DNA of 64,000 nucleotides from Blastobasis lacticolella (taxonomy: Eukaryota; Arthropoda; Insecta; Lepidoptera; Blastobasidae), in assembly GCA_905147135.1 (NCBI GenBank), contig LR990051.1, forward strand, positions 17,761,115 to 17,825,114. The letters are read 5' to 3'. The notes beneath the pieces are model-generated. The model was not told where the DNA came from and searched no databases. It worked only from the letters and a program-made list of their open reading frames with translations. The position numbers and the translations under genes were made by a program. The first letter of the stretch is position 1; the number at the start of each line of letters is the position of its first letter. Below are positions 44,117 to 55,268 of the stretch, in pieces.

Positions 44117-44630
44117 TGATCTTGGCGTCAATGGTTGTGTGATGTCCAGCACAGTAGAATAGCACCAATCCCTCACACTCGTGGTGTCGTACAAGGTGAC
44201 TAATATTTTCGAGGCTAGAGATCAATAGTCTCCGTAGGCTGGAAAATGGGCAGCAGCGATTTTCATTGTTATATTTATAACACTGCGATCTCCAACCTGC
44301 CTGCCAAGCGTAGAGATTAATTCCTCCCCTTAAGTTAAGTCCTTTAAGACCTCCTCTTTCGTAGATGAGGCCCTAAGTCCTGCAGTGAAATGTTATGGGC
44401 TGTGATGATGATGATGATTGACGTCAATATCCCGATTGTTATCTCACACGCGAGCCCCCGGGGTCCGCCTTAACCAATATCCAGGATTTAGTTGATCAGG
44501 TAGGTAATTACCGTAGGGCAACTGCCATCTGACCTCCGTGACAGGGGAACCTGGCCACATTGGATCACGGTTCAATCAGTCCCTTGAATGTGCCGGTTTC
44601 ATTCCTATGTTTACCTCGTGCCTTTCCAAT
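44117..44630 (-). mobile_element. SINE-A split by family C
   Basis: The SINE-A 3' end 'gatcttggcgtcaat' (44118-44132) is cut off from the rest (44422-44630, 'cgtcaatatcccgattgtta' onward). Between them lies family C, and cgtcaat is repeated at both joints (44126-44132, 44422-44428). The tRNA head is missing on the right. Confidence 0.85.
44133..44421 (+). mobile_element. Family C, near full length, inside SINE-A
   Basis: 'gtgtgatgtccagcacagta', 'ctccgtaggctggaaaatgg', 'aacactgcgatctccaacct', 'cctaagtcctgcagtgaaat' and 'gggctgtgatgatgatgatg'. The 7-bp duplication at the edges supports retroposition. Confidence 0.85.
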
Positions 44631-45067
44631 TTTATTTATACGAAAATCAGTGCAGTGAATTCCATAAAAGGAATTTCGACATGTACAGAAAATACCGTTA
44701 GAGAAAATAAAGCGAAATGTACTTTTTAAGGCTGGGAATAGAATAAAAAAGAGAAAGAGTGAGATATGGAGCGATACGAGTGTTTTATTGGGCACGTGAC
44801 GTGAATTTTTTGGATGTACATTACAGTTTTTCACTGCCCCGTTTAGTGTAATGGGCGGTAACTGCTCGTTTTATGTTTTATATGTTGGTTTAAATTAAAG
44901 TAATATTAATATATTAACACCTCACAGTGCGCGCGAACGCACAGGGTTACAACTGATAATACATCGATACTCTGCCTCCTTCAATAAGTGAAAATGAACG
45001 CAGTGCTTTTTCTGAACCAAGCACTGATAGAATGCATGTTATTACTAGGTACTTTACTTAGACAAGT
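44631..45067. other. Unassigned span
   Basis: An 89-codon minus frame at 44565-44834 starts in SINE sequence; not a gene. Confidence 0.35.
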
Positions 45068-45180
45068 CATCATGATCATCATATTAGCCAAAAGATGCCC
45101 ACTGCTGGGCACAGGCCTCCCCCAAAGATCTCCACAAAGGCCGGTCCTATGCCTTCCGCATCCAGCTAGTACCTGGACTT
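45068..45180 (-). pseudogene. RTE LINE 3' end
   Basis: Plus-strand 'catcatgatcatcatattag' is the reversed tail; then the reversed C-terminus with 'cccactgctgggcacaggcc', 'aaagatctccacaaaggccg' and 'cttccgcatccagctagtac'. Confidence 0.85.
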
Positions 45181-45309
45181 CGACAAGTATAGTTTATGAA
45201 TGCAGGTGTTATTTGTCTTGTGATTTATGTTCGTCCAAGTTTCAATATAGGTAAAAAGGACGTGGATGTAGTATCCAAGTGGTTAAATTGTCTTTTTACT
45301 TTAAACTAG

Positions 45310-45420
45310 GCACGCATTTCAACATCATCACTGGAAAACGATGATGCAGCCGAATATGGAGCATGCATGTCAAAGAAACAACCTCTTCACTTTAGCCTTG
45401 AAGGAATAATGCACCCAGTT
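45310..45420 (-). pseudogene. LINE C-terminal scrap
   Basis: 'atatggagcatgcatgtcaa' and 'ttcactttagccttgaagga' match the 43231-43428 LINE downstream of its F-K-A-R-V block, reversed. Confidence 0.65.
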
Positions 45421-45560
45421 TGTTTGGAAATAGGATCTATGCTCAGATTTGCTGTATTATTACCATTTGCTTTTATTGTGAAGGAAAACATTAGCAAGCG
45501 CAAATCTTATGAATTCGAGGATCTGCGTGAGAGTCACGTTCTGTGTATCCACAGGGATAG

Positions 45561-45790
45561 GTACGTGAGAAATAGGTGCCAAAACTTGCCGGTATTAGTA
45601 AAGAGGTCCCGCAGGAGGCCCAAGAAGCGATGGATTGACCTCCGCGAGCTAGATGCGAAAACCAATAGCTTAGGAAGCGAGAATGCTTTTCCGGAATCGG
45701 CAACGCGAGTGTGATGCCCCTGGTACTGCAAACATCCATAGACTGCGGTGACTGCTTCCAGCAGGCGTAGATGCTTTTCTATCATCAAGT
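45561..45790 (+). pseudogene. RTE LINE fragment joined to a family E tail
   Basis: 45561-45685 reads VRNRCQNLPVLVKRSRRRPK then KRWIDLRELDAKTNSL, homologous to the LINE at 48480-48739. From 45690 'ggcaacgcgagtgtgatgcc' and 'catagactgcggtgactgct' belong to a family E 3' UTR. The joint shows that one element interrupts the other. Confidence 0.72.
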
Positions 45791-46497
45791 GGAGAAGAAA
45801 AATAAATACTGGCAGAAGGCGGGATTGGTTTTAAAGCAACATCCATACATTGTGATAGGAATTTCTAAATCGCCAAACAAATCAGTTTAAAAGGTGAACA
45901 ACCGTACGAAGCATATGCAAAAACGAGCCTTTGTTTATTAAAAGTTGCAGTAACCAAATTAAAGAGCCATGTCGACACCTTAGCATCTAATTTAATATTC
46001 TTTACGAGTCTCGTTACCTTGACGACAGTTAGGAGTAATTCCAGCAATATAAGGGTTACCTACGGCAGGGGCCTCATTTTAAAAATGAGCATGAATTTTT
46101 ATTACCGACTGCCCCTGTCGACCGCACTTACTGCCTGATGACAGTTGCGTAAATAAAAAAAAGAGATTTTTTCGACTCCACCCCGAACGTTCGCTGTTTG
46201 CTGGCAACGTATTTTATCTCGTATGTGTTTGTCTTTTGTATTTGTTTTGTTTGACTCCGCAATGTAATGGCGTGTCTCGGCTTTTTCATTTCGAATGTAG
46301 GCTTTGATCCTCGCCCAGCCGATTTGCGGTTTATCCCTCACTATTAATCTGGGCCCGTTGGAATCAATTGATTTTGACGTGGCTTTGAAGACAGTATACA
46401 CTTCTAGTTTTCAATGAAATAAGTAGGTACATTCTTTATTGCAATTTACATACTACAATGTCATGATGAAAATTGAATTGTAATCGAATTTATAGTT
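45791..46497. other. Unassigned span
   Basis: A 99-codon minus frame at 46102-46401 shows no recognisable domain. Nothing else. Confidence 0.35.
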
Positions 46498-46756
46498 TCA
46501 TTATCACAGCCCGTAACAGTCCACTGCAGGACTTAGGGCCTCTCCCACGAAAGGGAAAGTTATTGCCATAATCTACACGCTTGGCAGGCGGGTTGGAGAT
46601 CGCAGTGTTTAAATAATACAATGGAAAATGCTGCTGCCCATTTTCCAGACTAGGGAGACTCTTGATCTTTTGCCTAGAAAACATTAGTCGCCTTGTACGA
46701 CACCCATGAGTGTAAGGGGTTGGTGCTATTCTACTCTGCCGGACACCACACGGCCA
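46498..46756 (-). mobile_element. Family C, near full length
   Basis: Reverse-strand blocks in order: 'gtggtgtccggcagagtaga', 'cttacactcatgggtgtcgt', 'gaaaatgggcagcagcattt', 'gcctgccaagcgtgtagatt', 'gtcctgcagtggactgttac'. The 117-codon minus frame at 46490-46843 covers it and is a by-product. Confidence 0.87.
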
Positions 46757-46934
46757 AGTTATTAAGTATTTATAGTTTATAAGCGAAAATTTGTACGAAT
46801 ATTTGTATTTCGAGTTATATTGAAACGGTGTTTTTGCACGCAAGTGACATTAGTTTCGACGTCGACAATATAGCGAGAAGTCTTTAAATTATATTTTATT
46901 TCGACACAAATACTATTTTTTTAATCTTTTATGA

Positions 46935-47010
46935 TATCGCTGTTATTATCACACATTTTAAAGGTATGTTCCGGGTTTTCTACTGCGTAGGTACCTTTTT
47001 TACGAGTAGT
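46935..47010 (-). mobile_element. Foldback family K, copy 2 (degenerate)
   Basis: 'gatatcgctgttattatcac', 'acattttaaaggtatgttcc' and 'gggttttctactgcgtaggt' match the K copies at 35004 and 53659; the second arm is poor. Confidence 0.6.
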
Positions 47011-47069
47011 CCGATATTTTGTTGCATGCACAATTTTCTGACGCATTTTTTACTGTCGTGAGGATAGGA

Positions 47070-47190
47070 TGATTGATGCAGAAAGCACGATTGATACGTT
47101 ATACCACAAATTAGATCGATGTGAACATGTGGGGGAGTTCTATATCCAGCAATAGGCGTCCTTCGGCTGAGATATCAATGATGATGTTGA
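47070..47190 (+). pseudogene. RTE LINE 3' end, degraded
   Basis: 'tgatgcagaaagcacgattg', then 'gtgggggagttctatatcca' (VGEFYIQ) and 'gcaataggcgtccttcggct', with 'gatatcaatgatgatg' as tail. Confidence 0.7.
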
Positions 47191-47575
47191 TTGATTGAAT
47201 AGTTACTTATCATCAAAAGCTCTTAACCGTTGACTATCCAACTATTCTTCTAAAATCTATTATTTTATTGACCCAATAAGTCATACAAATATAAATATTC
47301 ATCGACATTACAGCATGTAAACCCTTTAAAATGTTGTAAACATTCTGCTAACAATACCGCAGAAAAGTTGTCAACGAGCGACCCCTGTAACGAAGTTTTT
47401 AAAATTTCCATAACTTGATCATTAAACAAAATCAGGGGTGACAAGGGAAAGACCACTGTGTTTCAGACAAAACTCGGTACTCGTTTAATTGATTTAGAGT
47501 CCCTGTAAGTAACCTATGGACATGTTGTGACACCTTCACTTGATCTAAATGTAAAAAGGGCTGTTTATAGTATAC
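47191..47575. other. Unassigned span
   Basis: No gene or repeat recognised; a 98-codon minus frame (47432-47728) enters family J. Confidence 0.35.
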
Positions 47576-48302
47576 TAGCGATCCGCCCCGGCTTCGCACG
47601 GGTACCACTACGGGTACACGGGTTACTTTCAAGCGAAAATTATTTGATTCCGCACACGACTCTTGACATTGACTCCCCTCCCGTACCCCGTGCTGCCTAG
47701 ATAGCCGAGCGGACTGAGCGGCGAACACGCGACTTTTTACTAATATTCACATTTTTAAACTCGTGATATCTTTCGAATGGAATGTCTGAATTGAATAATT
47801 CAAAAAGTTATATAAAGGTATTGAAGCAGTCGTGAATATGAAGTAATTGATTTTGATAAGGATTAATACCAAGGTACAAATAAAGAGGGTTTTTTAGCTG
47901 CGGCATTTCAATTAAATTTTGAAAATAAAAAAAGTTGTTGTAGTGACATAACTACAATAGTTGGACATATGCTACCGCGGAGTTTTTTGTAGACATTATG
48001 ATGTTCTTCAATATTGTTGTACATTATTTTGTTCTATCGCTAATAGTTTCGGCAGCGCATTCGACGAAAGACATTTTAAGACTCATTTTTCTACACCTTC
48101 GGTTACATTGTTCAAATTTTACCAAGGATCCCTAATTTTTTTCAAAATGAAATGTAGCCTATGTCAAATTGGAAGAATGTAGCATTATATTGGTGAAAGA
48201 ATTTTTTAAATCGGCCCAGTACTTTTTGAGCCTATTCATTACAAACATACAAACATACAAAAATAGGTACAAATCTTTCCTCTTTATAATATTAGTGTAG
48301 AT
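47576..48302 (+). mobile_element. Family J element with both ends (about 727 bp)
   Basis: It starts 'actagcgatccgccccggct' and ends 'tttataatattagtgtagat', the two termini seen again and again on such elements in Lepidoptera. The AT-rich interior has no ORF. The class (Helitron-like or retroposon) cannot be told from this copy. Confidence 0.65.
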
Positions 48303-48479
48303 TTCTGTCAAATTTTCGCAGAATTTTTGATAGAAAACTACTGATTTCCATGAACATATCTTGTTTTGGAATTATAAGGAATTCGTGATTACTACAACAA
48401 CAATACCGGGTTCAATGTGGTTTCCGTCAACCATTTCGAATAAAGCGTGATGTTCTATGTATGTGTTCGCTACTATAGC

Positions 48480-48739
48480 ATTTTGGCGGCTACAATGGAT
48501 AAATGCAAAGATCCAGAAGGCTCGCTTGTGCTGGTTTGGTCACAATACGTGGGAAATAGGCGCCTGAATCAGCCGGTATCAGGAAAGAGGCCCCGTGGGC
48601 GACCCAACAAGCGATGGATTGACATTGCTGAGTCGGATGTGAGAGCCAACGATTTACGATGTGAGGATGCCGAAGACCGGGCGAGTGGTGAAAAATGAGT
48701 AGGAAAGCCGACCCTGGCAGAGCGCTACCGGAACGCTAG
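48480..48739 (+). pseudogene. RTE-like LINE C-terminus, one frameshift
   Basis: The frame to 48698 reads WSQYVGNRRLNQPVSGKRPR then GRPNKRWIDIAESDVRANDL. After a one-step frameshift at about 48690 it continues KMSRKADPGRALPER to TAG at 48737-48739. The joint of the two frames is the only visible break in the C-terminus. Confidence 0.82.
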
Positions 48740-48869
48740 CTAGGTCTTTGATGAATGGACAAATGCAAAAACGAGCCCTCAATTTGTGCCCTGTGGGAAT
48801 AGAATCCATGATCTATAGCAGGTCGTCATAATAACTACAGTTCCATTCGGATCGTCAAAGTGTGAAGTT

Positions 48870-50030
48870 ACAGGCATAAATTCAACTTTTAACTGGTCCC
48901 TCGTTGGGCGCCATGATATGCGTCGCCATATTGAAGGCGACTTTTATGTCCACATCTAAACTTTGCTTACCGCAGCAGACTCTATGTCCGGAGAGGTATT
49001 GAGTTACAAGAAATTATAATCCGGAAACTACTTAGTATTTTGGAATAAATTGTAGCTTATGTGTTAATCCAGGTTATAAGCAATCTGTGTGTTTTTTTTT
49101 TATGTTATACGATGGGCAAACAGGCAAGCGGGCCACCTGATGGAAAGTGGTCACCACTGCCTATAGACATAAGCAACACCGAGACTATCGCCAATGCGTT
49201 GCCCACCTCTATAACACGTTACTCTGGCAGCAAAAATGCAAATATCCCTTCACTGCCAAAGCCACGGTTCCCTAAATTCCCACCCCATGGAGCTCTGGAA
49301 ACCTTACTCACCGGCAGAAACACAATCCTATTTAAAAGAGTATTGTTTAGCTGCAGTATTCTGTAAGGTGGAGGTACTTCCCCAGTCGGGCGGCTCCAAT
49401 TCGAACGGGATACCCCGCTATGCCCTACCTCTCTGTAGCCCTGTGTGCTAAATTTCATCCAAATCCAATGAGTGACTTTTACGTGGTTACGTGGTGGGGG
49501 ACAAAAATCCAAACAAACCAACTTTCACATCTATAATATTAGTAGGCATATGCATACATTCAACTTTTAACTGCTCCCTCGGTGGGCGCCATGATGTGCC
49601 ACGCCATATTGAAAGCGACGTTTACGGCCATATCTAAACTTTGCGTACCGTAGCCGCCTCTATGTACAGATAACAGATATAGTCAAATTCAAATTCGTGG
49701 TCGAGTCTGTTTGCTCGTAATTCGTAATCAACTTTTAACTGGTCCCTTGTTGAGCGCCATGATGTGCGTCGTTGTATTGGAATAAACTATCAGGTCATAA
49801 ACTATCTAGCCACTTTTGTGTGATTGTGGAACAAACATCAAATCAAATAAACATACAAACTTTTACGTTTCTAATATTAGTAGGCATATGCATACATTCA
49901 ACTTTTAACTCGTCCCTTGTTGGGCGCCAATGTGCGTCGTCACATTGAAAGCGATTTTTACGGTCACGTCAGAACTTTGCTTTCCGCAGCGGGTTCTATG
50001 TGCGGGAAGGTATTGCTATTTTTTTAGCCT
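48870..50030 (+). repeat. Small tandem array of about 328-bp units (family J type)
   Basis: Units begin with 'ttcaacttttaact' at 48880, 49559 and 49887 and end 'taatattagtaggcat' (49552, 49880). 'gggcgccatgat' and 'ctaaactttgc' recur inside. Unit 1 measures about 680 bp because a 349-bp family D retroposon sits in it; without that it is about 330 bp, like unit 2. A fourth partial start is at about 49729. Confidence 0.8.
49092..49440 (-). mobile_element. Family D retroposon, 349 bp, with TSD
   Basis: ctgtgtg at 49085-49091 and 49441-49447 flanks it. The minus strand runs from 'ggctacagagaggtagggca' to an A-run after 'gcccatcgtataacata'. Its start nearly coincides with that of the copy at 54695-55044, which hints at a defined 5' end, as in a SINE. 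Confidence 0.85.
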
Positions 50031-51789
50031 CATTTAGATTTTGGGATCAACTCTCTAAGCTCGTAATTTGTGATTACGGATCCTTTGCAAGTCGAAAGAT
50101 TGGTCATAATTCAATATTAAATTTATATTAAGTTATATAAAAAAAATTACCAACTCGGGACGGGTGCCAGTTTCAACGACAATTAAAATCAGTAGTAGGT
50201 ACTTATGAAGTACCCTCTGTTTCGACAGATTTTTGATAGCACTTCAGTTTTCGTTAATTGACAGTTATTGCATTTTCTTCTTTAAACAAGAAAATGACAT
50301 TAACTCCAAGATGATAATGATAATAATAGTCACTCTAACCTAAAGTTGCGCAAATAACAAAATTCGTGATTTAAAATAAAAATTAGTCTCAAATTATAGT
50401 TGCCATTAAATTATGCAAATAGCGACCCAGCCCAGGCTATTTTCGGCTTTTCATTCCAATAATATACCTACATGAATTATACATGTTGTTAAAAGCCAGT
50501 GATTCAAGCATTTTTGAGCCATTTAAATAACCTTTTGTAGTATGTAAAAGTGATAAATAAATATTTATTTATTGTGCATAATTAAATTGTATTCTACTGT
50601 ATTCTTTTTCTTTTAAACTTTCTGAAAAAATTCTCTAACCGATAGGAAAAATCGCATCAAAATTCACTGCGTGTTTTAGGAGGAGTTACTGAAAATTTAA
50701 ACAGACAGACAGTCGCGACTTATACAATGTATATATGTACCAACCGCTCCTTTTACAGCCACACACCGAACTTTGTTTACCCTAGCGATAGAGTCCGCGG
50801 TAAATGACCGAGAAAATCGTCGCTTTTGTCGCGTACAGCTCCGCCGTTTTGTTTTTGCTGTCGCGCCCCGAAATGGGATTTCTGTTTGATTGCGTAGGTA
50901 TTTGCTTGGTTACCGAACGAAGTTTGATCATGATTTTGTTTCGTGAAAGTACCTAGTGTCGTATGCGAAGGACTTGTTCTGTTTATTCAGTTTGTTTGTT
51001 ACACACAATAAATGCCTGGGCAGGATCCAAAGTGGTTCTGATATTGATTCTATTTCAAGATAGGCATGTTCCAATTTTCCTTCCTAACAACAGGTGAAAC
51101 TGTAAAAACTGTAAATAAAAACATACTCTGAGAACAAATATTTGAAACGTGATTTAAGATTTGCATTACATGGAAATTAAACTACATACCTCAAACCATT
51201 CCTTAGTTAGAAAGTAAACATGTTAACTTGTTTACATCTGGGCTTTAGCACAATATTTATGCTCCAAAGCCTTAGCTTGTTTGCCCACTCATCATATTGA
51301 TGGAGTTTTTATGGCCACATATACACATTACACACTACTGAACATTGGCAGAACAGGGTCTATTCTGATTGAAGTAACGAAAACAAAATATAATATTATG
51401 TTTTAGTCTTTTATTCCTGCCTCATTGGCATTATGTATGTATAATGTACACCAAAAGGTAGTTAAGTTTACCTTTCCTGAAGAAATGTAAAATCACAGTA
51501 CTTAATCAGCAAATTTAATTAGTATTAGACTACACAGGCATCGAGGTATTCGTTTTTAGTGCCCATCCAAAAGAACTAGAACTGATTTTGTTTATTTTGA
51601 AGCTTTATTTTTGTTTGATTTTATCTAATGTTTTCTATGAGCAATAAAGTGTATATCCAACTTGACGATTTCCCAATTAAAACCATTATAATTTATGTGA
51701 ATATTTTATAAGGGGATCGTAATTTAAATTCGTTGTACCCATTGAAAGTCTTTATTGAAAGTCCCAGGGTGGGCGCCAAAAAAATCAAG
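50031..51789. other. Long, mostly unassigned AT-rich span
   Basis: 50293-50330 is a bare SINE-A 3' end ('gacattaactccaagatgat'). 50636-50745 has F/H-type text ('aatcgcatcaaaattcactg'). No ORF of 60 codons or more between 49.6 and 52.7 kb. Confidence 0.4.
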
Positions 51790-51905
51790 TACTACTCGTC
51801 TATCTGTCTGCCTGTCTGTTCGCTATAAACTCAAAAACTACTTAACGGACTTTGATGCGGTTTCCACTAATACAGAGAGTGATTCATGAGGAAGGTTTGA
51901 GAGTA
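51790..51905 (-). repeat. Dispersed repeat, family F
   Basis: 'ctgtctgttcgctataaact', 'actttgatgcggtttccact' and 'gtgattcatgaggaaggttt' match 27690-27830 in the same orientation. Confidence 0.7.
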
Positions 51906-52962
51906 TGATTTGTTAAGGTGCGAAGCCATGGCGCGTGTCTCTAGTTGAATATAATTATTTACAAACTACATTAGATTTTGAATAGATCCAATACATGTCT
52001 CCATTAATCAAACTACATTTGTTATCTAGCTAACATATTATGTAGTTTCGTGAGCGGCTACCCTGTGGCAGTCAGCATGTGACGCATGATAGTATTTGGC
52101 TGTAGCGTTATTCCCTTGGGTGTCACCAGACAGGTGGTCTAGCCAAATTAATGTATACTGTTTTAGACCACCAAACTGATGATACCAGATGCGAATGCTA
52201 TTTTTAATCTTCTATTATAGTCCGTTCTTACCTTCTGGGACAGATTTTCCTAGATAACGGCAAAGGTTATTTATGAAATGTAAGTACCTGTAACAAAAGA
52301 AAACAAAAATATTAATATTAAGATCATGAGATTCGGTTCTAAACCTATACGTATTTTTGTACATTTAAAATTATGTATTTATTGTTTTTTATTGATTTGA
52401 TTATTAACAAACAAGAGGAAATATTCTGCACTTTTTGGTATGATATGATTGGTACCGAATTTTAAGAGATTCTTATTCATTTGCTATTCTTACTTCTTCA
52501 CAAGATACAACAAACCCTTTCAAATATTAATTCATTCGCCATTGCCTTCACCAAAGTCAAGGTAAAACTGTGACTTCCTATGAAATCAATAATTTACGTA
52601 TAGGTAGTCTAGTGTAGATATCCTACGTAGAACCTCCCCATCCGAATGGACAATTGTTCCGTACCCCACAGTATATAATAGTACGTCAGTTTATACCAGT
52701 ATTTCAGAGTGCGATGGAAACATGTCATGTGTCCCAAACGCCCCATGCTGGGGCAGAAGTCTGTCCTTAGGGACGGATCTGTTACCGCGTGTCACAAGTT
52801 AAAAGAGCCCATGGACAAAGGGAGGTGTGTATTGTTTTTATTTTGAGCTGCCAATTCTGGTCGAGTCGGTTTTTGGTAGAATGTCAATAGACGTTTTTGG
52901 TCAGATATTTTAGTTAGATTTTCCACCACAAGTGGTATGATGAATAAAATCACATTAAACTG
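51906..52962. other. Unassigned span
   Basis: No gene or repeat recognised. Confidence 0.35.
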
Positions 52963-53150
52963 CACTAGTTCCACTTTATTATACAAATTTTATTAAATTG
53001 CAATTGGTTTCGAATTACTTATGCTTGAAGACGAGTAATTCGAAACCGAATGAAATTAAATTTGTATAATAAAGTGGAACTAGTGTACAAAAGGTAATTT
53101 AATTCGTAATAATGGAGTTCCATCACGAAGTCACAACACAAAGTGTTAAA
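52963..53150. mobile_element. Foldback element, copy 2, with a 52-57 bp palindrome
   Basis: The arms 52963-53019 and 53034-53085 pair with small mismatches ('cactagttccactttattat', 'ggtttcgaattact') around a 14-nt loop. 53107-53150 ('ggagttccatcacg', 'caacacaaagtg') is the reverse of the flank of copy 1 at 23558. Confidence 0.82.
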
Positions 53151-53658
53151 TATTTATAAGTGGAATGGTTACTGCACTGGTAACAATGGTTTTCTACTCT
53201 ATAATGTTTGTGTCACTGGACGCAAAAACGATAAACCTAGACACCGAATAGAAATAATTGTAAAGAAATAGTGTTAGGGTGCGCTCAAAGTAACAGCGTC
53301 GAGCTACGAGTGCGCGCATTCGCGTGATTTGGACGCACTCAAATAAATGAACTAGACAATAAAGACACCTTACTAATACATACACACCCGTAAACACATT
53401 ATTACTGTTTAATACAATTCTTACACGAATTAACTTTCAGAAACTCCGTGACAACTTAACGGACAGCATTGATGGGGAACAAAGTTTCTAATTTTGTTTC
53501 ACTCGCCGAGACAGGAAGTTGAAAGTTGCCTGATTTATTAAAGAGATGTCCGAGATAAGTTTTGAGTTGGTAAAATCTGAGAAAGTCGAATAAATAACGT
53601 TTCAATAGAATAAGCCAAAAATAACATAATGTTTAAAAATATCGCGGTTATTATTACA
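53151..53658. other. Unassigned span
   Basis: A 67-codon minus frame at 53194-53397; not recognised. Confidence 0.35.
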
Positions 53659-53727
53659 CTTTTAAGGGTATGGGCTACTCGTCAACAAAAGTATGCGGTA
53701 GGAAACCCGGAACATACCCTTAAAAAG
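53659..53727 (-). mobile_element. Foldback family K, copy 3
   Basis: cttttaagggtatg (53659-53672) and catacccttaaaaag (53713-53727) pair; 'ggtaggaaacccggaacata' inside matches the copy at 35004 in reverse. Confidence 0.75.
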
Positions 53728-54358
53728 CCAAAAATAGACGAGCGCGACAATGATAATCAAAGACACATAGATTGGACGTAGAGCATCGATAGAGCCTCGA
53801 CCTATAGAGAATGTACACTATCACTTTGTCGCAAGTCTTTTTACAAAGCTAGAACATTAGATGACCAAGGCCACCAAATTTGACAATAGCAGTGGTTAAA
53901 GGGGGGTGTTTGACAAATTATAGCCGTCCCTTTCAGACACGTTATTTGCACCATTAAAAATTAAAACAAAACACTGCTGTGGCTTCAGCTGTGACTAGGC
54001 TTCTTATATGCCTCTACGTCCAATTTCTTTGAAGATTATACTAACCATGGCATTAAAAGGAACTCACGAAGAAAATATAATGAGGAACATATTCGAAAAG
54101 ATACCACGAGAAAATTTGAATTGAAGAGTTCTACACTGATAGACATGTAATATTGTAACCACTTTGATTGCTGTAATTTTCAGCCAATGATATTCTCCAC
54201 CCCAAGACTCGAGGTAACCTAACCGCGTGACAAATGGAATATGCTCATTCCACCGCCGACAGCCGTCGAGGGCAGACGAGTGGTATGCGGACAGCGAACT
54301 CAGTTTTTAATTACTTCGGTAATTAAAATGCACTACGCTGCGATGTGCGGATTACGTT
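53728..54358. other. Unassigned span
   Basis: No ORF or repeat recognised. Confidence 0.35.
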
Positions 54359-54458
54359 GTTGTTTTAGCCTCTAAAACAGATGTTTTAGAGGCTAAAACA
54401 ACACCCACCACCAGAGAGAACTCTGGAAACCACACCAGAGAGATCTCTGGTGTGGTTT
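54359..54458. repeat. Three hairpins in a row
   Basis: Hairpin 1: arms 54359-54378 and 54383-54402, 20 of 20 paired, loop agat. Hairpin 2: ccagag / ctctgg (54411-54416, 54421-54426), loop agaa. Hairpin 3: arms 54427-54440 and 54445-54458, 14 of 14 paired, loop agat. No target duplications seen around them. Confidence 0.92.
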
Positions 54459-54570
54459 CTGCTCTCCTTTGTTGGTTGGGGATTTAATTACGTTTGGTAT
54501 CTTTGTACGGGATTGGCGAGAATTGGGTGAAGTGCTTACAGTTTTACCGCTCAGGTAACTAAGAAAAAAA

Positions 54571-55161
54571 AAACATCTTGGTAATGTCCCGGTTGTGCTC
54601 ACGAGCACTAGGGTCCGGGATGCACCTTGACCATGATCCAAGTATGACAGATCAGATAATTACAGTGGACCGACATGCATCGGTTAGTATTAATTTTTTT
54701 CTTTTTCTTTTTTTTATGTCATACGGTAGGCAAACAGGCAAGCGGGTCACCTGATGGAAAGTGGTCATCACTGCCTATAGACATTAGCAACACCAAGAGT
54801 ATCGCTAATGCGTTGCCTACCTCTATAACACGTTGCTCTGGCAGCAAAAGGCAAATGCCACTCCACTGCCAAAGCCACGGCTCCCCAAATCCCCACCCCA
54901 TGGAGCACTGGAAACCTTACTCACCGGCAGAAACACAATACTTTTTAAAAGAGTATTATTTAGCTGCGATATTCTGTAAGGTGGAGGTACTTCCCCAGTC
55001 GGGCGGCTCCAATTCGAACGAGATACCCCGCTATGCCCTACCTCTATTAATTAATGTACATTACTAAAAAGAGTGTCAGTGGTACATGGTCGCAGTGGGA
55101 TTCAAACCCGGTACCCCTCGTTTACGCGTCGGATACCTTAATCACTCGGCCACCGATGCTC
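54571..55161 (-). mobile_element. SINE-A split by family D
   Basis: The 3' part at 54571-54694 ('cttggtaatgtcccggttgt') and the head at 55045-55161 ('cacatggtcgcagtgggatt'-like, then 'cggccaccgatgctcc') belong to one copy. ctcaggt near 54550 and 55162 may be its target duplication. The central block is deleted and family D fills the gap at 54695-55044. Confidence 0.85.
54695..55044 (-). mobile_element. Family D retroposon inside SINE-A
   Basis: The minus strand runs from 'agaggtagggcatagcgggg' to 'gcctaccgtatgacataaaa' and a long A-rich tail. tattaat is present at both joints (54688-54694, 55045-55051). The 130-codon frame at 54675-55067 is antisense to it and not a gene. Confidence 0.85.
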
Positions 55162-55216
55162 CTCAGGTCAAGTAACAAATATAATATCATTATGCAGTTT
55201 ATTTAAAAAGTTTTAT

Positions 55217-55268
55217 ATTAGTAATGAAGCTATGTCTCTTATTTAATAGACATAGCTTCTTCACTAAT
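55217..55268. repeat. Inverted repeat, 21-bp arms, 10-nt loop
   Basis: The arms 'tgaagctatgtct' (to 55237) and 'agacatagcttct' (from 55248), extended by attagtaa / ttcactaat with small mismatches. Confidence 0.8.

Noticed and set aside
45367..45714. 115-codon frame as a gene
   Set aside because: It is a chimera of an antisense LINE scrap, an RTE C-terminus and a family E tail.
54675..55067. 130-codon frame starting with a hydrophobic run
   Set aside because: The phenylalanine run is the reversed poly(A) tail of a family D retroposon and the rest is its antisense strand; the parallel frame at 49061-49366 has the same cause.
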